A stretch of DNA of 60,004 nucleotides from Limimaricola litoreus (GTDB lineage: Bacteria > Pseudomonadota > Alphaproteobacteria > Rhodobacterales > Rhodobacteraceae), in NCBI RefSeq assembly GCF_024159025.1, contig NZ_JAMYXC010000024.1, forward strand, positions 1 to 60,004, in the 5' to 3' direction. Below are positions 27,425-36,367 of the stretch, one piece after another. How positions within the stretch are numbered: the stretch's first letter is position 1; each line of letters opens with the position of its first letter. The translations under genes were made by a program, and so were the position numbers. The notes below the pieces were generated by a model, which did no database searches, was not told the origin of the DNA, and worked only from the letters and a program-made list of their open reading frames with translations.

Positions 27425-28395
27425 CCGAGCGTCTCCAGCGCGCGGGCGAAGATCGGCGCGTCGACATTGCCGCCCGTCGCCACCGCGATCACCGCCTCGC
27501 CCTCGATCTTGTCGGGGTGAAACAGCGCCGCGGCCAAGGCCACCGCGCCGCCGGGCTCGATCACGATCTTCAGGTGCCGGAAGGCCAGCGCCATGGCGCG
27601 CAGCACCTCGTCCTCGGTCACCACGAGGCCGGGCCCGGCGAGGCGGTTCAGGATCGGAAAGGTGAGGTCGCCGGGCTGCGGCGTGATGATGGCGTCGCAG
27701 ATCGAACCGCTGAGCCGGGCGTTGCGGCAAATCTCGCCCGCCGCGAGGCTGCGGGCGGCATCGTCGAACCCCTCGGGCTCGGAGGTGCGCAGCCGCATCT
27801 TCGGCGCCTGCGCCTCGAGCGCGAGGGCAATGCCCGCGCTCAGCCCGCCGCCGCCGCAGCAGACCAGCACATCCGCCGCCTCCACGCCCAGTTCGGCGGC
27901 CTGCTCGGCGATCTCGAGCCCCGTCGTACCTTGCCCGGCGATCACCAAGGCCGCGTCGAAGGGCTTGATCAGCGTCAGGCCGCGTTCCTCGGCCAGCGCC
28001 GCGCCCATGGCGTCGCGGTCGTCGGTCTCGCGGTCGAATGGCACGACCTCGGCGCCCAGCGCCTTCGTTCCGTCGATCTTGGCCTGCGGTGCGTCGATCG
28101 GCATCAGGATCACCGCCGGGACGCCATGGGCGCGCGCGGCATGGGCCACGCCCTGCGCATGGTTGCCCGAGGAAAAGGCGATAACCCCACGCGCCCGCTC
28201 GGCCTCGGGGATGGCCGAGACGGCGGACCAGCCGCCGCGCGCCTTGAACGAGCCGGTGACCTGCAGACATTCGGCCTTTACCAGCACCCGGCGGCCCGCC
28301 ATGCGGTCGAGTGCCGGGGCCTCCAGAAGCGGCGTGCGCCGCAGGTTGTTCGCGATGCGCGCACGTGCCGCGCGGATCATCTCGATATCGCTCAA
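27421..28395 (-). CDS. Threonine/serine ammonia-lyase (dehydratase), PLP-dependent
   Basis: Protein of 324 residues. PLP lysine K51 sits in VTGSFKARGG; FSSGNHAQGVAHAA and the phosphate loop CCGGGGLSAGIALAL are typical of fold type II dehydratases that convert threonine to 2-oxobutyrate (or serine to pyruvate). The biosynthetic IlvA C-terminal regulatory domain is absent, so this is the short catabolic type; a hydroxyaspartate dehydratase or serine racemase role cannot be excluded. The likely start is TTG 28395, with GAGGAGG upstream and a TTGA overlap with the preceding stop; homologues begin about there. ATG 28380 would be the next candidate. Confidence 0.88.
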   Translation of the reverse strand: MSDIEMIRAARARIANNLRRTPLLEAPALDRMAGRRVLVKAECLQVTGSFKARGGWSAVSAIPEAERARGVIAFSSGNHAQGVAHAARAHGVPAVILMPIDAPQAKIDGTKALGAEVVPFDRETDDRDAMGAALAEERGLTLIKPFDAALVIAGQGTTGLEIAEQAAELGVEAADVLVCCGGGGLSAGIALALEAQAPKMRLRTSEPEGFDDAARSLAAGEICRNARLSGSICDAIITPQPGDLTFPILNRLAGPGLVVTEDEVLRAMALAFRHLKIVIEPGGAVALAAALFHPDKIEGEAVIAVATGGNVDAPIFARALETLG

Positions 28396-29234
28396 AGCCC
28401 GTCCTCCTCGGCCGACCGGCACTTTGCCAGCCAGCCCTGCAATGCCGCGAGCGACGACGGCTCGTCAAGAAAGGGCACATGGCCGCGCCCGGGCACTTCG
28501 GCAAAGATCATCCCGGGGTTGCGGCGGCGCATCTCCTGCGCGGTCTCGGCCGTCAGCAGCTCGGAGTTCGCGCCCCGGATCAGCGCCAAGGGCAGGCCCG
28601 AGAGCGCCTCGAACAGCGGCCACAGGTCGGGCGCGGGCTGCACCGCGCCGTCCAGCACCGCCTCGCGCAGCTTCGGGTCGTAGCGTAGCTCAAGCCCCTT
28701 CGGCGTCTCCTCGTACTGCGCGCGCACCTCCGCCAGCCAGCGCGCATGCGGCACATCCTCGAAACCGGTCCATGTCTTGGCGCGAAAGCGCGCGGCCTCT
28801 TCCCATGTCTTTTGCGCGGGCCGCCGCCCGAGATAGCCCTCGATCGTCTCTAGCCCCGCGGGCGCGATCTCGGGGCCGATGTCGTTGAGCGCCACGCCGA
28901 TCAGCCGGTGCTTTGCACTGGCGGCCAGCACCATGGCGATCAGCCCCCCGCGCGAGGTGCCCAGGATGGCGGCGCGCTCCAGCCGCAGGTGATCCATCAG
29001 CGCCAGCACGTCGCGCGCCTCTTGTCCCACCGTGTAGCTCGCCGGATCGGCCCGGTCGGACCGCCCCCGGCCGCGGTAGTCGGGCCGGATCAGACGGACG
29101 CCGCCCAGATGCGGTGCCACGTGGTCGAAATCGGCGGCGTTGCGCGACAGCCCGGGCAGGCACAGAAGCGGCAGGCCCTCGCCCTCGTCGAGGTAATGCA
29201 GCCCGACGCCGTCCTCCGCCGCGAAGCGCGGCAT
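28392..29234 (-). CDS. Alpha/beta hydrolase
   Basis: Protein of 280 residues with LLCLPGLSRNAADFDHVAPHL, RPDYRGRGRSDRA, nucleophile Ser in LGTSRGGLIAMVLAA, and catalytic His in PGRGHVPFLDEPSSL. The GTSRGG elbow and 'NDIGPEIAPAGLETIEGYLGR' are shared by a group of proteobacterial hydrolases of unknown substrate. ATG 29234 overlaps the stop of the upstream dehalogenase by one base (TGATG). It is probably co-translated within the same operon. Confidence 0.88.
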   Translation of the reverse strand: MPRFAAEDGVGLHYLDEGEGLPLLCLPGLSRNAADFDHVAPHLGGVRLIRPDYRGRGRSDRADPASYTVGQEARDVLALMDHLRLERAAILGTSRGGLIAMVLAASAKHRLIGVALNDIGPEIAPAGLETIEGYLGRRPAQKTWEEAARFRAKTWTGFEDVPHARWLAEVRAQYEETPKGLELRYDPKLREAVLDGAVQPAPDLWPLFEALSGLPLALIRGANSELLTAETAQEMRRRNPGMIFAEVPGRGHVPFLDEPSSLAALQGWLAKCRSAEEDGL

Positions 29235-29911
29235 CAGGCGAAGCCCGAGATATGGGTCAGGTCGGGCAGCACGTGGGTCGGGCGCGACCAGAGCCTGTCA
29301 CGCGGCTCATCATGGCGATTCACCCAGGCAGTGATGAAGCCGTAGCCCGTCGCCCCTGCGATGTCCCAGAAGTTGGAGCTGACGAAGAGCACCTCGTTCT
29401 TGGTGCAGCCGAAATGCTGCCCCACGAGGTCGTAGACCCGTGCGTCGGGCTTGTAGACGCCCGCATCCTCGGCCGAGAGCACCGCGTCGAGGCTACCGCC
29501 GATGCCGGCGCTTTCCACCGCGCGCTCGAGCATCTGCGGCGCGCCGTTCGACAGGATCGCGACGTTGCGGCCCTTGGACTTTAGGTCGGTCAGCACCTCG
29601 CGCGCCTCGGGAAAGGCGGGCAGCGTGTCGTAGAGCGCCAAGAGCCGGGCGCGCAGATCGGGGTCCGACAGCCCGGATTTTTCGAGCGCATAGGTCAGCG
29701 CATCGGCGGTGACATGGCCGAAATCGATGTGATGGCCCGCGATGCTGCGCAGCCATGTGTATTCGAGCTGCTTGGTGCGCCAATCGCGCGAGACCTGCTC
29801 CCAGCTGTCGGCCAGCGCCTCGCCGCCCGGCTCGGCGCTGGCGATGCGGGCGGCGCCGGCGACGTCGAAGATCGTGCCATAGGCGTCGAATACGATGGTG
29901 CTGATGGTCAT
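29234..29911 (-). CDS. Haloacid dehalogenase, type II (L-2-haloacid dehalogenase-like)
   Basis: Protein of 225 residues. Nucleophile Asp9 is in IVFDAYGTIFD. Type II marks are 'RTKQLEYTWLRS', 'AILSNGAPQMLERAVESAGI', Lys in YKPDARVYDLV and FVSSNFWDIAGATGYGF, followed by WVNR. The family hydrolyses (S)-2-haloacids to (R)-2-hydroxy acids. It is the first gene of a four-gene overlapped operon. Whether it really dehalogenates or acts on another phosphorylated or halogenated metabolite is not decided by sequence. Confidence 0.92.
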   Translation of the reverse strand: MTISTIVFDAYGTIFDVAGAARIASAEPGGEALADSWEQVSRDWRTKQLEYTWLRSIAGHHIDFGHVTADALTYALEKSGLSDPDLRARLLALYDTLPAFPEAREVLTDLKSKGRNVAILSNGAPQMLERAVESAGIGGSLDAVLSAEDAGVYKPDARVYDLVGQHFGCTKNEVLFVSSNFWDIAGATGYGFITAWVNRHDEPRDRLWSRPTHVLPDLTHISGFA

Positions 29912-30088
29912 GAATTTCCCCCTGTGGTGGCGAGGCTGGCATGCCTCGTGTCCCAGTGAAAGCCTTCCGGGAGCGATCGGGTTGCGAATTGGGCCCAGTC
30001 TTCCTACCTAGGGGGGGACAGACGAGGAGCACCCGCAAGCGGCGGCCTCCGGAAATTCACCCGACGATCCCAGTTCAAGGAGAGGCTC

Positions 30089-30523
30089 ATGACGCAAGTC
30101 AAGCAGGGCGACACCGTGCGCATCCATTACACCGGCACTCTGACCGATGGTCAGACCTTCGATTCGAGCGAAGGCCGCGACCCGCTCGAATTCCAGGTCG
30201 GCTCGGGCCAGATCATCCCCGGTCTCGACAGCGCCATGCCCGGCATGGAAGTCGGCGAGAAGAAGACCGTCGAAGTGGCCTGCGACAACGCCTATGGCCA
30301 GCCCGACCCGAACGCCCGCCAGGCCGTGCCGCGCGATTCGATCCCGGCCGACATCCCGACCGATCCGGGCACCCGCCTGCAGATGCAGACCCCGCAGGGC
30401 CAGGTCGTGCCGGTCACCGTGATCGAGGCCACCGAGGAGCAGGTCGTGCTCGACGCGAACCACCCGCTCGCGGGCCAGGACCTGACCTTTAACGTCGAGC
30501 TCGTCGGCGTCGATCCGGCCTGA
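30089..30523 (+). CDS. FKBP-type peptidyl-prolyl cis-trans isomerase, SlyD-like
   Basis: Protein of 144 residues preceded by AAGGAGAGG. FKBP signature: [35 protein letters not shown], then [24 protein letters not shown], the flap insert starting after [15 protein letters not shown] and running to about residue 120, and a return to [18 protein letters not shown]. The insert-in-flap arrangement is that of SlyD, which combines prolyl isomerase and chaperone activity; the His-rich metal tail of E. coli SlyD is missing. It ends with a very strong terminator. Confidence 0.93.
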   Translation: MTQVKQGDTVRIHYTGTLTDGQTFDSSEGRDPLEFQVGSGQIIPGLDSAMPGMEVGEKKTVEVACDNAYGQPDPNARQAVPRDSIPADIPTDPGTRLQMQTPQGQVVPVTVIEATEEQVVLDANHPLAGQDLTFNVELVGVDPA

Positions 30524-30543
30524 TCCCAGGCATGATGGCTTGG

Positions 30544-30580
30544 AAAAGGCCCCGGCAGCGCGCGCTGCCGGGGCCTTTTT
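30544..30580 (+). terminator. Strong rho-independent terminator of FKBP gene
   Basis: AAAAGGCCCCGGCAGCG pairs along its whole length with CGCTGCCGGGGCCTTTT around a two-base centre, ending in TTTTT. The palindrome would work on both strands; on the plus strand it ends the FKBP transcript before ynfA. Confidence 0.95.
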
Positions 30581-30618
30581 CCTGTGACATCCCGGGCCCT
30601 GCGCGCCAAGAAGGGGCC

Positions 30619-30942
30619 ATGCTGATCCTGCCGCTCTACCTCGTCGCCGCCCTGCTCGAAATCTCCGGCTGCTTCGCGGTCTGGGCCTGGTGGCGGGGCG
30701 GGGCCTCGGCACTCTGGCTGATCCCCGGGGCCGCGGCGCTGGCGGGCTTCGCGCTGCTGCTGGCCTTCAGCCCCGCCGCCTTCGCGGGAAGGGCCTTCGC
30801 GGCCTATGGCGGGGTCTACATCGCCGCCTCACTGGGCTGGCTCTGGATCGCCGAAGGACAACGCCCCGACCGTTTCGATGCGGCCGGGGCGCTCATCTGC
30901 CTGACCGGCGCGGCGCTGATCCTGTGGGGGCCGCGCGGCTAG
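30619..30942 (+). CDS. YnfA-family (UPF0060) membrane protein
   Basis: Protein of 107 residues with four membrane helices and clear family motifs: [20 protein letters not shown], then [45 protein letters not shown]. This is a DMT/SMR-like four-helix family, and some members confer efflux of cationic compounds. AAGGGG lies before ATG 30619. It is convergent with fabI, 13 bases apart. Confidence 0.93.
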   Translation: MLILPLYLVAALLEISGCFAVWAWWRGGASALWLIPGAAALAGFALLLAFSPAAFAGRAFAAYGGVYIAASLGWLWIAEGQRPDRFDAAGALICLTGAALILWGPRG

Positions 30943-30954
30943 GCGCGCAAGTCT

Positions 30955-31740
30955 TCAGATGTTCTCGCTCTGGGGCATGCCGAGCACGTGGTAGCCGCCG
31001 TCGACATGCACGATCTCGCCCGTCGTGCAGGCCGCCGCGTCCGAGCAGAGATAGAGCGCTGTGCCGCCCACCGCCTCGAGCGTCGCGTTGGAGCGCAGCG
31101 GTGCGTTGGCGTCGGTGTGCTTGTAGGTCTTGCGCGCGCCGCCGATCGCCGCGCCCGCCAGCGTCTTCATCGGACCGGGAGAGACCGCGTTGACGCGGAT
31201 GCCCTCGGGGCCGAGATCGTTGGCGAGGTAGCGCACGGAGGCCTCCAGCGCCGCCTTGGCCACGCCCATGACGTTGTAGAACGGCGTCACCTTGTTCGAG
31301 CCCTGGTAGGTCAGGGTGATGATCGAGCCCCCGGCGCTCATCAGCGGATGGGCGCGGCGGGCGATGTCGATCAGCGAGTAGCAGGAGATGTCGAGCGAGT
31401 TGCGGAAGTTTTCGCGGCTGGTGTTGATGAACCGGCCCGTCAGCTCGTCCTTGTTGGAATAGGCGATGGCGTGGACCACGAAGTCCAGCCGGCCCCAGCG
31501 GTCCTCGATCTTCTTGAAGGCCGCATCGAGCGAGGCGTCGTCGGTGACGTCCACGTCGAGCAGGAAGTCCGAGTTCACCTGCGCCACCAGCGGTGCCACG
31601 CGTCGGCCGAAGGTCTCGCCCTGATAGGAAAAGGCCAGCTCGGCACCGGCTCCGTGCAGCGCCTTGGCGATGCCCCAGGCGATCGACCGATCGTTCGCGA
31701 CCCCCATGACAAGGCCGCGCTTGCCCACCATCGACATCAT
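30955..31740 (-). CDS. fabI: Enoyl-[acyl-carrier-protein] reductase (NADH), FabI
   Basis: Protein of 261 residues catalysing the last step of each fatty-acid elongation round. Short-chain reductase features are GKRGLVMGVANDRSIAWGIAKAL (NADH site, FabI-type), VDVTDDASLDAAF, VHAIAYSNKDELTG, the catalytic pair Tyr-(X)6-Lys in FYNVMGVAKAALE, and GPMKTLAGAAIG. GGGAG precedes ATG 31740; two further in-frame ATGs follow at once. It is the third gene of fabA-fabB-fabI, 22 bases after fabB. Confidence 0.97.
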   Translation of the reverse strand: MMSMVGKRGLVMGVANDRSIAWGIAKALHGAGAELAFSYQGETFGRRVAPLVAQVNSDFLLDVDVTDDASLDAAFKKIEDRWGRLDFVVHAIAYSNKDELTGRFINTSRENFRNSLDISCYSLIDIARRAHPLMSAGGSIITLTYQGSNKVTPFYNVMGVAKAALEASVRYLANDLGPEGIRVNAVSPGPMKTLAGAAIGGARKTYKHTDANAPLRSNATLEAVGGTALYLCSDAAACTTGEIVHVDGGYHVLGMPQSENI

Positions 31741-31762
31741 GTCCGTCTCTCCCGCTTGTGCG

Positions 31763-32992
31763 TCAGTCGTTGTAGCGGGACAGCAGCATCGAGCCGTTGG
31801 TGCCGCCGAATCCGAAGCTGTTGGTCATTACCGTGTCGAGGCCCGCGTTCTCGCGCAGCTCGGTCGCGATCTCGCCTTCGTTGATCCCCTCGGCGAGGTT
31901 CTCGACGTTGATCGACGGCGCGATGTAGTCGCCCTTGAGCATCAGCAGGCAATAGACCGCCTCCTGCGCGCCGGTGGCGCCCTGGCTGTGGCCGGTCATC
32001 GACTTGGTCGAGGAAATGGGCGGGGTTTTGCCCTCGCCGAAGACGCGGCGCACCGCCTCGACTTCGCCCACGTCGCCCACCGGCGTCGAAGTGCCATGGG
32101 CGTTGATGTAGCCCACCTTGCGGCCCTCGGGCAGGGTCGAGAGCGCCAGACGCATCGCCCGCTCGCCGCCTTCGCCCGACGGCGCCACCATGTCGTGCCC
32201 GTCCGAGGTCGCGGCAAAGCCGGTCACCTCGGCATAGATCTTGGCGCCACGCGCCTTCGCGTGCTCCAGCTCCTCGAGCACCACCATGCCGCCGCCACCG
32301 GCGATGACGAAACCGTCGCGGTCGCGATCGAAGGCGCGGGAGGCCTTTTCGGGGGTGTCGTTGAACTTCGACGACATTGCGCCCATCGCGTCGAACAGGC
32401 ACGACAGGGTCCAGTCGAGCTCCTCGCCGCCACCGGCGAACATCACGTCCTGCTTGCCCATCATGATCTGCTCGGCGGCGGCGCCGATGCAGTGCAGCGA
32501 GGTCGAGCAGGCCGAGGTGATCGAGTAGTTGATGCCCTTGATCGAATAGGCGGTCGACAGGTTCGCCGAGACGGTCGAGGACATGCCGCGCGGCACCATG
32601 AGCGGGCCGATGCGCTTCGGCGAGCCGGATTTCAGCACCGTCTGGTGCGCGGCAAAGAGGTTCGAGGTCGAAGGCCCGCCAGAGCCCGCGATCAGTCCGG
32701 TGCGCTCGTTCGAGATCTCGCTCTCTTCGAGGCCCGCATCGGCGATGGCCTGGCGCATCGAGAGGTAGGCATAGCCCGCGCCCGGCCCCATGAAACGCAG
32801 CGTGCGCTTGTCGATCTCTTCCTTGAGGTCGACCTTGAGCGTGCCCGCGACACGGCTGCGAAAGCCGTATTCTGCCATTTCCTCGGAGGCCTCGATGCCC
32901 GAGCGGCCGGCGCGCAGCGCGGCGTCCACTTCTTCGGCAGAGTTTCCGATGGGTGAGACGACCCCGAGGCCGGTGACGACGACGCGACGCAT
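31763..32992 (-). CDS. fabB: Beta-ketoacyl-ACP synthase I (FabB)
   Basis: Protein of 409 residues. The Cys-His-His triad of FabB/FabF condensing enzymes is C162 (SACSTSLHC), H299 ([11 protein letters not shown]) and H335 (TGHSQGATG). Pairing with fabA directly upstream (22 bases) identifies it as FabB, which elongates cis-3-decenoyl-ACP for unsaturated fatty acids, rather than FabF. It lies in the middle of the fabA-fabB-fabI operon. Confidence 0.97.
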   Translation of the reverse strand: MRRVVVTGLGVVSPIGNSAEEVDAALRAGRSGIEASEEMAEYGFRSRVAGTLKVDLKEEIDKRTLRFMGPGAGYAYLSMRQAIADAGLEESEISNERTGLIAGSGGPSTSNLFAAHQTVLKSGSPKRIGPLMVPRGMSSTVSANLSTAYSIKGINYSITSACSTSLHCIGAAAEQIMMGKQDVMFAGGGEELDWTLSCLFDAMGAMSSKFNDTPEKASRAFDRDRDGFVIAGGGGMVVLEELEHAKARGAKIYAEVTGFAATSDGHDMVAPSGEGGERAMRLALSTLPEGRKVGYINAHGTSTPVGDVGEVEAVRRVFGEGKTPPISSTKSMTGHSQGATGAQEAVYCLLMLKGDYIAPSINVENLAEGINEGEIATELRENAGLDTVMTNSFGFGGTNGSMLLSRYND

Positions 32993-33014
32993 GGCGCCTC
33001 CTTCCTTGTCAGGT

Positions 33015-33524
33015 TCAGCTCTCGGAGAGAGCGACCTTCATGTCCTTGACGAGATAGATGGTCTCACCGTCGGCCTCGACCCGGCCATCGGCGACGCCCA
33101 TGGTCAGGCGGCGGGTCTGCACGGCCTTGGTGAAATCCACGTAATAGGTGAGCTTCTTGCGATCGGGACGCACCATGCCGGTGAGCTTCACCTCGCCGAC
33201 GCCGAGCGCGTAGCCGCGTCCCTTCCAGCCGCGCCAGCCGAGGTTGAACCCGGTGAGCTGCCACAGCCCGTCGAGCCCGAGGCAGCCGGGCATGATCGGG
33301 TTGCCGGGGAAGTGGCATTCGAAGAACCACAGATCCGGCGTAATGTCGAACTCGGCCGTGATGTGGCCCTTGCCATGTTCGCCGCGATCGGCCGAGACAT
33401 CGGTGATGCGGTCCATCATCAGCATCGGCGGCGCCGGAAGCTGGGCGTTGCCTTCGCCGAACAGTTCACCGCGCGCGCATTTTAAAAGCGCGTCCTTGTC
33501 GAACTGGGTCGGATATTCTGACAT
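33015..33524 (-). CDS. fabA: 3-hydroxydecanoyl-ACP dehydratase/isomerase (FabA)
   Basis: Protein of 169 residues. Catalytic His71 ([22 protein letters not shown]) and Asp85 are in place, with MLMMDRIT near the N-terminus. It dehydrates 3-hydroxydecanoyl-ACP and isomerises trans-2 to cis-3, the branch point to unsaturated fatty acids without oxygen. It is first in fabA-fabB-fabI and divergent from irr, with 139 bases between the starts holding both promoters. Confidence 0.98.
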   Translation of the reverse strand: MSEYPTQFDKDALLKCARGELFGEGNAQLPAPPMLMMDRITDVSADRGEHGKGHITAEFDITPDLWFFECHFPGNPIMPGCLGLDGLWQLTGFNLGWRGWKGRGYALGVGEVKLTGMVRPDRKKLTYYVDFTKAVQTRRLTMGVADGRVEADGETIYLVKDMKVALSES

Positions 33525-33663
33525 ATGGCCCCGTCGGTTGCTCGTTGTCTGTCTGACCCAAGGCTGTAGCATCGCGGCGCGCGAGAGGGCAAGGGCGGCG
33601 CGGCCCGGCGCGATGTCGGGCCACATTGAAATCCTGTGCGATAAAGGGCATATCTGTCAGGTC

Positions 33664-34089
33664 ATGACGCATACGCCCCATCCCCCCGCCCGCCGCGGCG
33701 CCGATTGGCTGGCCACCGCCGGGCTGCGCCCGACGCGCCAGCGGCTCGCGCTCGCCACGCTGCTGGTGGGCGACGGGCAGAACCGCCACGTCACCGCCGA
33801 AAGCCTGTTCGAGGCGGCGTCGCGCTCGGGTCACAAGGTGTCGCTCGCCACGGTGTACAACACGCTCTCGGCCTTTTGCGCCGCCGGGCTGATGCGCGAG
33901 ATCACCGTGGACGGCTCCAAGAGCTATTTCGACACCGACATGACCGATCATCCGCACTTCTACTGGGAGGACGATGCGCGGCTGTCGGACGCGCCCTCCG
34001 AGCAGCTGGAGATCTCGCGCCTGCCCGATGCCCCCGACGGCGCGGAGATCGCCAAGGTTGACGTGGTGATCCGGCTGCGCCGCCGCTGA
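33664..34089 (+). CDS. irr: Iron response regulator Irr (Fur family)
   Basis: Protein of 141 residues. N-terminal winged helix: LATAGLRPTRQRLALATLLV, HVTAESLFEAA, VSLATVYNTLSAFCAAGLMREI. The C-terminal regulatory part is SYFDTDMTDHPHFYWEDDARLSDAP, with the H96-P-H98 pair matching the heme-responsive His segment of Irr. The Fur zinc-site cysteine tail is absent, as usual for Irr. Alphaproteobacterial Irr represses or activates heme and iron genes at ICE boxes when iron is low and is lost when heme is present. Its place divergent from fabA is a known Rhodobacterales arrangement (from memory). Confidence 0.92.
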   Translation: MTHTPHPPARRGADWLATAGLRPTRQRLALATLLVGDGQNRHVTAESLFEAASRSGHKVSLATVYNTLSAFCAAGLMREITVDGSKSYFDTDMTDHPHFYWEDDARLSDAPSEQLEISRLPDAPDGAEIAKVDVVIRLRRR

Positions 34090-34122
34090 GCGGGCAGGGC
34101 GCGCGGGCGGCGCGACGTCCTC

Positions 34123-34145
34123 TTCATCTTTCTTCAAATACGCAA
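34123..34145 (+). repeat. Short 3-prime motif, copy A (after irr)
   Basis: TTCATCTTTC, then TTC, then AAATACGCAA, beginning 33 bases after the irr stop and in the same orientation. Near-identical copies follow pabB (42812) and fdsD (47842, minus strand), with a partial copy at 47741. All lie just downstream of stop codons. Confidence 0.7.
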
Positions 34146-34243
34146 GGCCCCCGGCCAGCCCCGGGTGCTGCCTTCGGGTCATCTGCTTGCAGCTTCCCGC
34201 CCGCGCGCCTAGCCTCCGGCGCAAACTCAAAGGAGGTTGCGCC

Positions 34244-35059
34244 ATGCAGATGGATGAAGTCGCGCGCCGGGGCCTCGTGCTCCTTGGTTGCGGCAAGATG
34301 GGCTCGGCGATGCTGGCGGGCTGGCTCGACGGCGGGCTGCCGAAATCGTCGGTCACCGTGCTCGACCCCAAGCCGTCCGACTGGCTGCAGGCGCAGGGCG
34401 TGCGGCTGAACGAGGATCTGCCCGAGGATCCGGCGATTGTGCTCGTCGCGGTCAAGCCGCAGATGATGGGCGACGCGCTGCCCTCGATGCAGGCCAAGGG
34501 CAACGGCACGACGCTGTTCGTCTCGGTCGCCGCCGGCACGCCGATCGCCAAGTTCGAGCAGGCGCTGGGCGAGAAGACCCCGATCGTGCGCGCCATGCCC
34601 AACACGCCTTCGGCGATCGGGCGCGGCATTACCGCGATCATCGGCAACGCGCATGCCACGGCCGAGCAGGTCGACCTCGCCGAGGAGCTGCTGAAGGCGG
34701 TGGGGCAGGTGGTCCGGCTCGAGCGCGAGGAGCAGATGGACGGCGTGACGGCGGTCTCCGGCTCCGGCCCGGCCTATGTGTTCCACCTGATCGAGACGAT
34801 GGCCAAGGCGGGAGAGGAGCAGGGGCTCAGCCCCGAGCTGGCGCTGCAGCTGGCCTCGGCCACGGTGGCGGGGGCGGGCGCTCTGGCGGATGGCTCGGAG
34901 GAGCATCCCGGCAAGCTGCGCGAGAACGTGACCTCGCCCAACGGCACGACGCAGGCCGCGCTCGACGTGCTGATGAACGAGACCGACGGCTTCCCGGTGC
35001 TGCTCAGCCGGGCGCTCAAGGCCGCCGCCGACCGCTCGCGCGAGCTTGCGAATGGGTGA
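34244..35059 (+). CDS. proC: Pyrroline-5-carboxylate reductase
   Basis: Protein of 271 residues, last step of proline synthesis. NADP-binding GLVLLGCGKMGSAMLAGWL, then VLVAVKPQMM, VRAMPNTPSAIGRG, GSGPAYVFHLIETMAKAGEEQGL (substrate site), and the signature LRENVTSPNGTTQAALDVL. Start 34244 is preceded by AAAGGAGG. It overlaps the CsaA-like gene by 8 bases, and that gene overlaps the hydroxyacid dehydrogenase, so the three form one operon. Confidence 0.97.
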   Translation: MQMDEVARRGLVLLGCGKMGSAMLAGWLDGGLPKSSVTVLDPKPSDWLQAQGVRLNEDLPEDPAIVLVAVKPQMMGDALPSMQAKGNGTTLFVSVAAGTPIAKFEQALGEKTPIVRAMPNTPSAIGRGITAIIGNAHATAEQVDLAEELLKAVGQVVRLEREEQMDGVTAVSGSGPAYVFHLIETMAKAGEEQGLSPELALQLASATVAGAGALADGSEEHPGKLRENVTSPNGTTQAALDVLMNETDGFPVLLSRALKAAADRSRELANG

Positions 35060-35405
35060 GGCGGCGTCGCCGGAGATCGTCTTCGACGATTTCGCGCGTG
35101 TGGACATCCGCGCGGGCAGGGTGATCCGCGCGGAGCCCTACCCCGAGGCGCGCAGGCCCGCGATCAAGATGTGGATCGATTTCGGCCCGGAGATCGGTGA
35201 AAAGCGCTCTTCGGCGCAGATCACCGCGCATTACGACCCGGCGGATCTCGAAGGGCGGCAGGTGCTGGCGGTGGTGAACTTCCCGCCGCGCCAGATCGGC
35301 AAGTTCATCTCCGAAGTGCTGGTGCTGGGCCTGCCGGATGCAGAGGGCGAGATCGTGCTGATCGGCCCCGACCGACCGGTGCCGCAAGGAGGGCGGCTGT
35401 CATGA
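35052..35405 (+). CDS. CsaA-like tRNA-binding-domain protein
   Basis: Protein of 117 residues from ATG 35052, inside the proC end. A single OB-fold tRNA-binding domain: FDDFARVDIRAGRVIRAEPYPEARRPAIKMWIDFGPEIGEKRSSAQIT, then LEGRQVLAVVNFPPRQIGKFISEVLVLG. This is the stand-alone version of the MetRS C-terminal domain; B. subtilis CsaA is a chaperone linked to secretion. TTG 35046 is an alternative start. Its stop overlaps the next ATG (ATGA). Confidence 0.93.
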   Translation: MGEAASPEIVFDDFARVDIRAGRVIRAEPYPEARRPAIKMWIDFGPEIGEKRSSAQITAHYDPADLEGRQVLAVVNFPPRQIGKFISEVLVLGLPDAEGEIVLIGPDRPVPQGGRLS

Positions 35406-36364
35406 CCAAGAAGACCCTGCTCGTCACGCGGCCCCTGCCGCAATCGGTGCTCGATGCCTGTGCAAGGCAGTTCGACGCCACCTTCCGCGACGCCGACCGC
35501 GGCCTGACCGAGGCCGAAGCGGCCGAGGCGCTCGGGGCCTATGACGCGATCCTGTGCACGCTGGGCGACCGTTTTACGGCCGAGGCCTTTGCGCAGGCGG
35601 GCGAGATCCGCTGCGGCGTGCTGGCCAATTTCGGCGTGGGCTACAACCACATCGACGCAGACGCCGCGCGCGCGGCCGATGTCGCGGTGTCCAACACCCC
35701 CGACACGGTCACCGATGCCACCGCCGATATCGGCATGACGCTGCTTCTGGCCACCGCGCGCCGCGCGGGCGAGGGCGAGCGTCTGGTGCGGGCGGGCGAG
35801 TGGACGGGCTGGGCGCCGACGCAGATGCTGGGCCGCCACGTCACCGGCAAGACGGTGGGCATCGTCGGCATGGGCCGGATCGGGCAGGCGGTGGCCAAGC
35901 GCTGCGCTCTCGGCTTCGACATGCAGCTTCTCTATCACAGCCGTTCCTCAAAGGCAGTGCCGCTGCCGGCAATGCAGGTGGACGACCTCGAGGAGCTGAT
36001 GGCTTCGGCCGATTTCATCGTGGTCACCGTGCCCGCGACGCCCGAGACGCATCACCTGATCAGCCGTGAGATGATCGGGCTGATGAAGCCCGATGCCATC
36101 CTGATCAACATCGCGCGCGGCGACGTGGTCGACGAGACGGCACTGATCGAGGCGCTGGAGGCCGGCCGGATCGGCGGCGCGGGGCTCGATGTCTACGAGA
36201 ACGAGCCGCAGGTGCCCGAGCGCCTCGCAAAGCTCGACAACGCCGTGCTGCTGCCGCACCTCGGCACCGCGGCTTTGGAGGTGCGCGAGGCGATGGGGCG
36301 GATGGCGTTCGACAATGCCTGCGCCTGGGCCAAGGGCGAGACGCTGCCCAACCGCGTCAACTGA
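35402..36364 (+). CDS. D-2-hydroxyacid dehydrogenase (glyoxylate/hydroxypyruvate-type)
   Basis: Protein of 320 residues. NAD-binding motif TVGIVGMGRIGQAVAKR, substrate loop NFGVGYNHIDADAARAADVAVSNTPDTVTDATAD, catalytic Arg in INIARGDVVDE, Glu in YENEPQVPERL, and His in LLPHLGTAALEVR. The close fit is to GhrB/GyaR-like glyoxylate or hydroxypyruvate reductases; the exact substrate is not readable. It is the last gene of the proC operon. Confidence 0.92.
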   Translation: MTKKTLLVTRPLPQSVLDACARQFDATFRDADRGLTEAEAAEALGAYDAILCTLGDRFTAEAFAQAGEIRCGVLANFGVGYNHIDADAARAADVAVSNTPDTVTDATADIGMTLLLATARRAGEGERLVRAGEWTGWAPTQMLGRHVTGKTVGIVGMGRIGQAVAKRCALGFDMQLLYHSRSSKAVPLPAMQVDDLEELMASADFIVVTVPATPETHHLISREMIGLMKPDAILINIARGDVVDETALIEALEAGRIGGAGLDVYENEPQVPERLAKLDNAVLLPHLGTAALEVREAMGRMAFDNACAWAKGETLPNRVN

Positions 36365-36367
36365 GCC

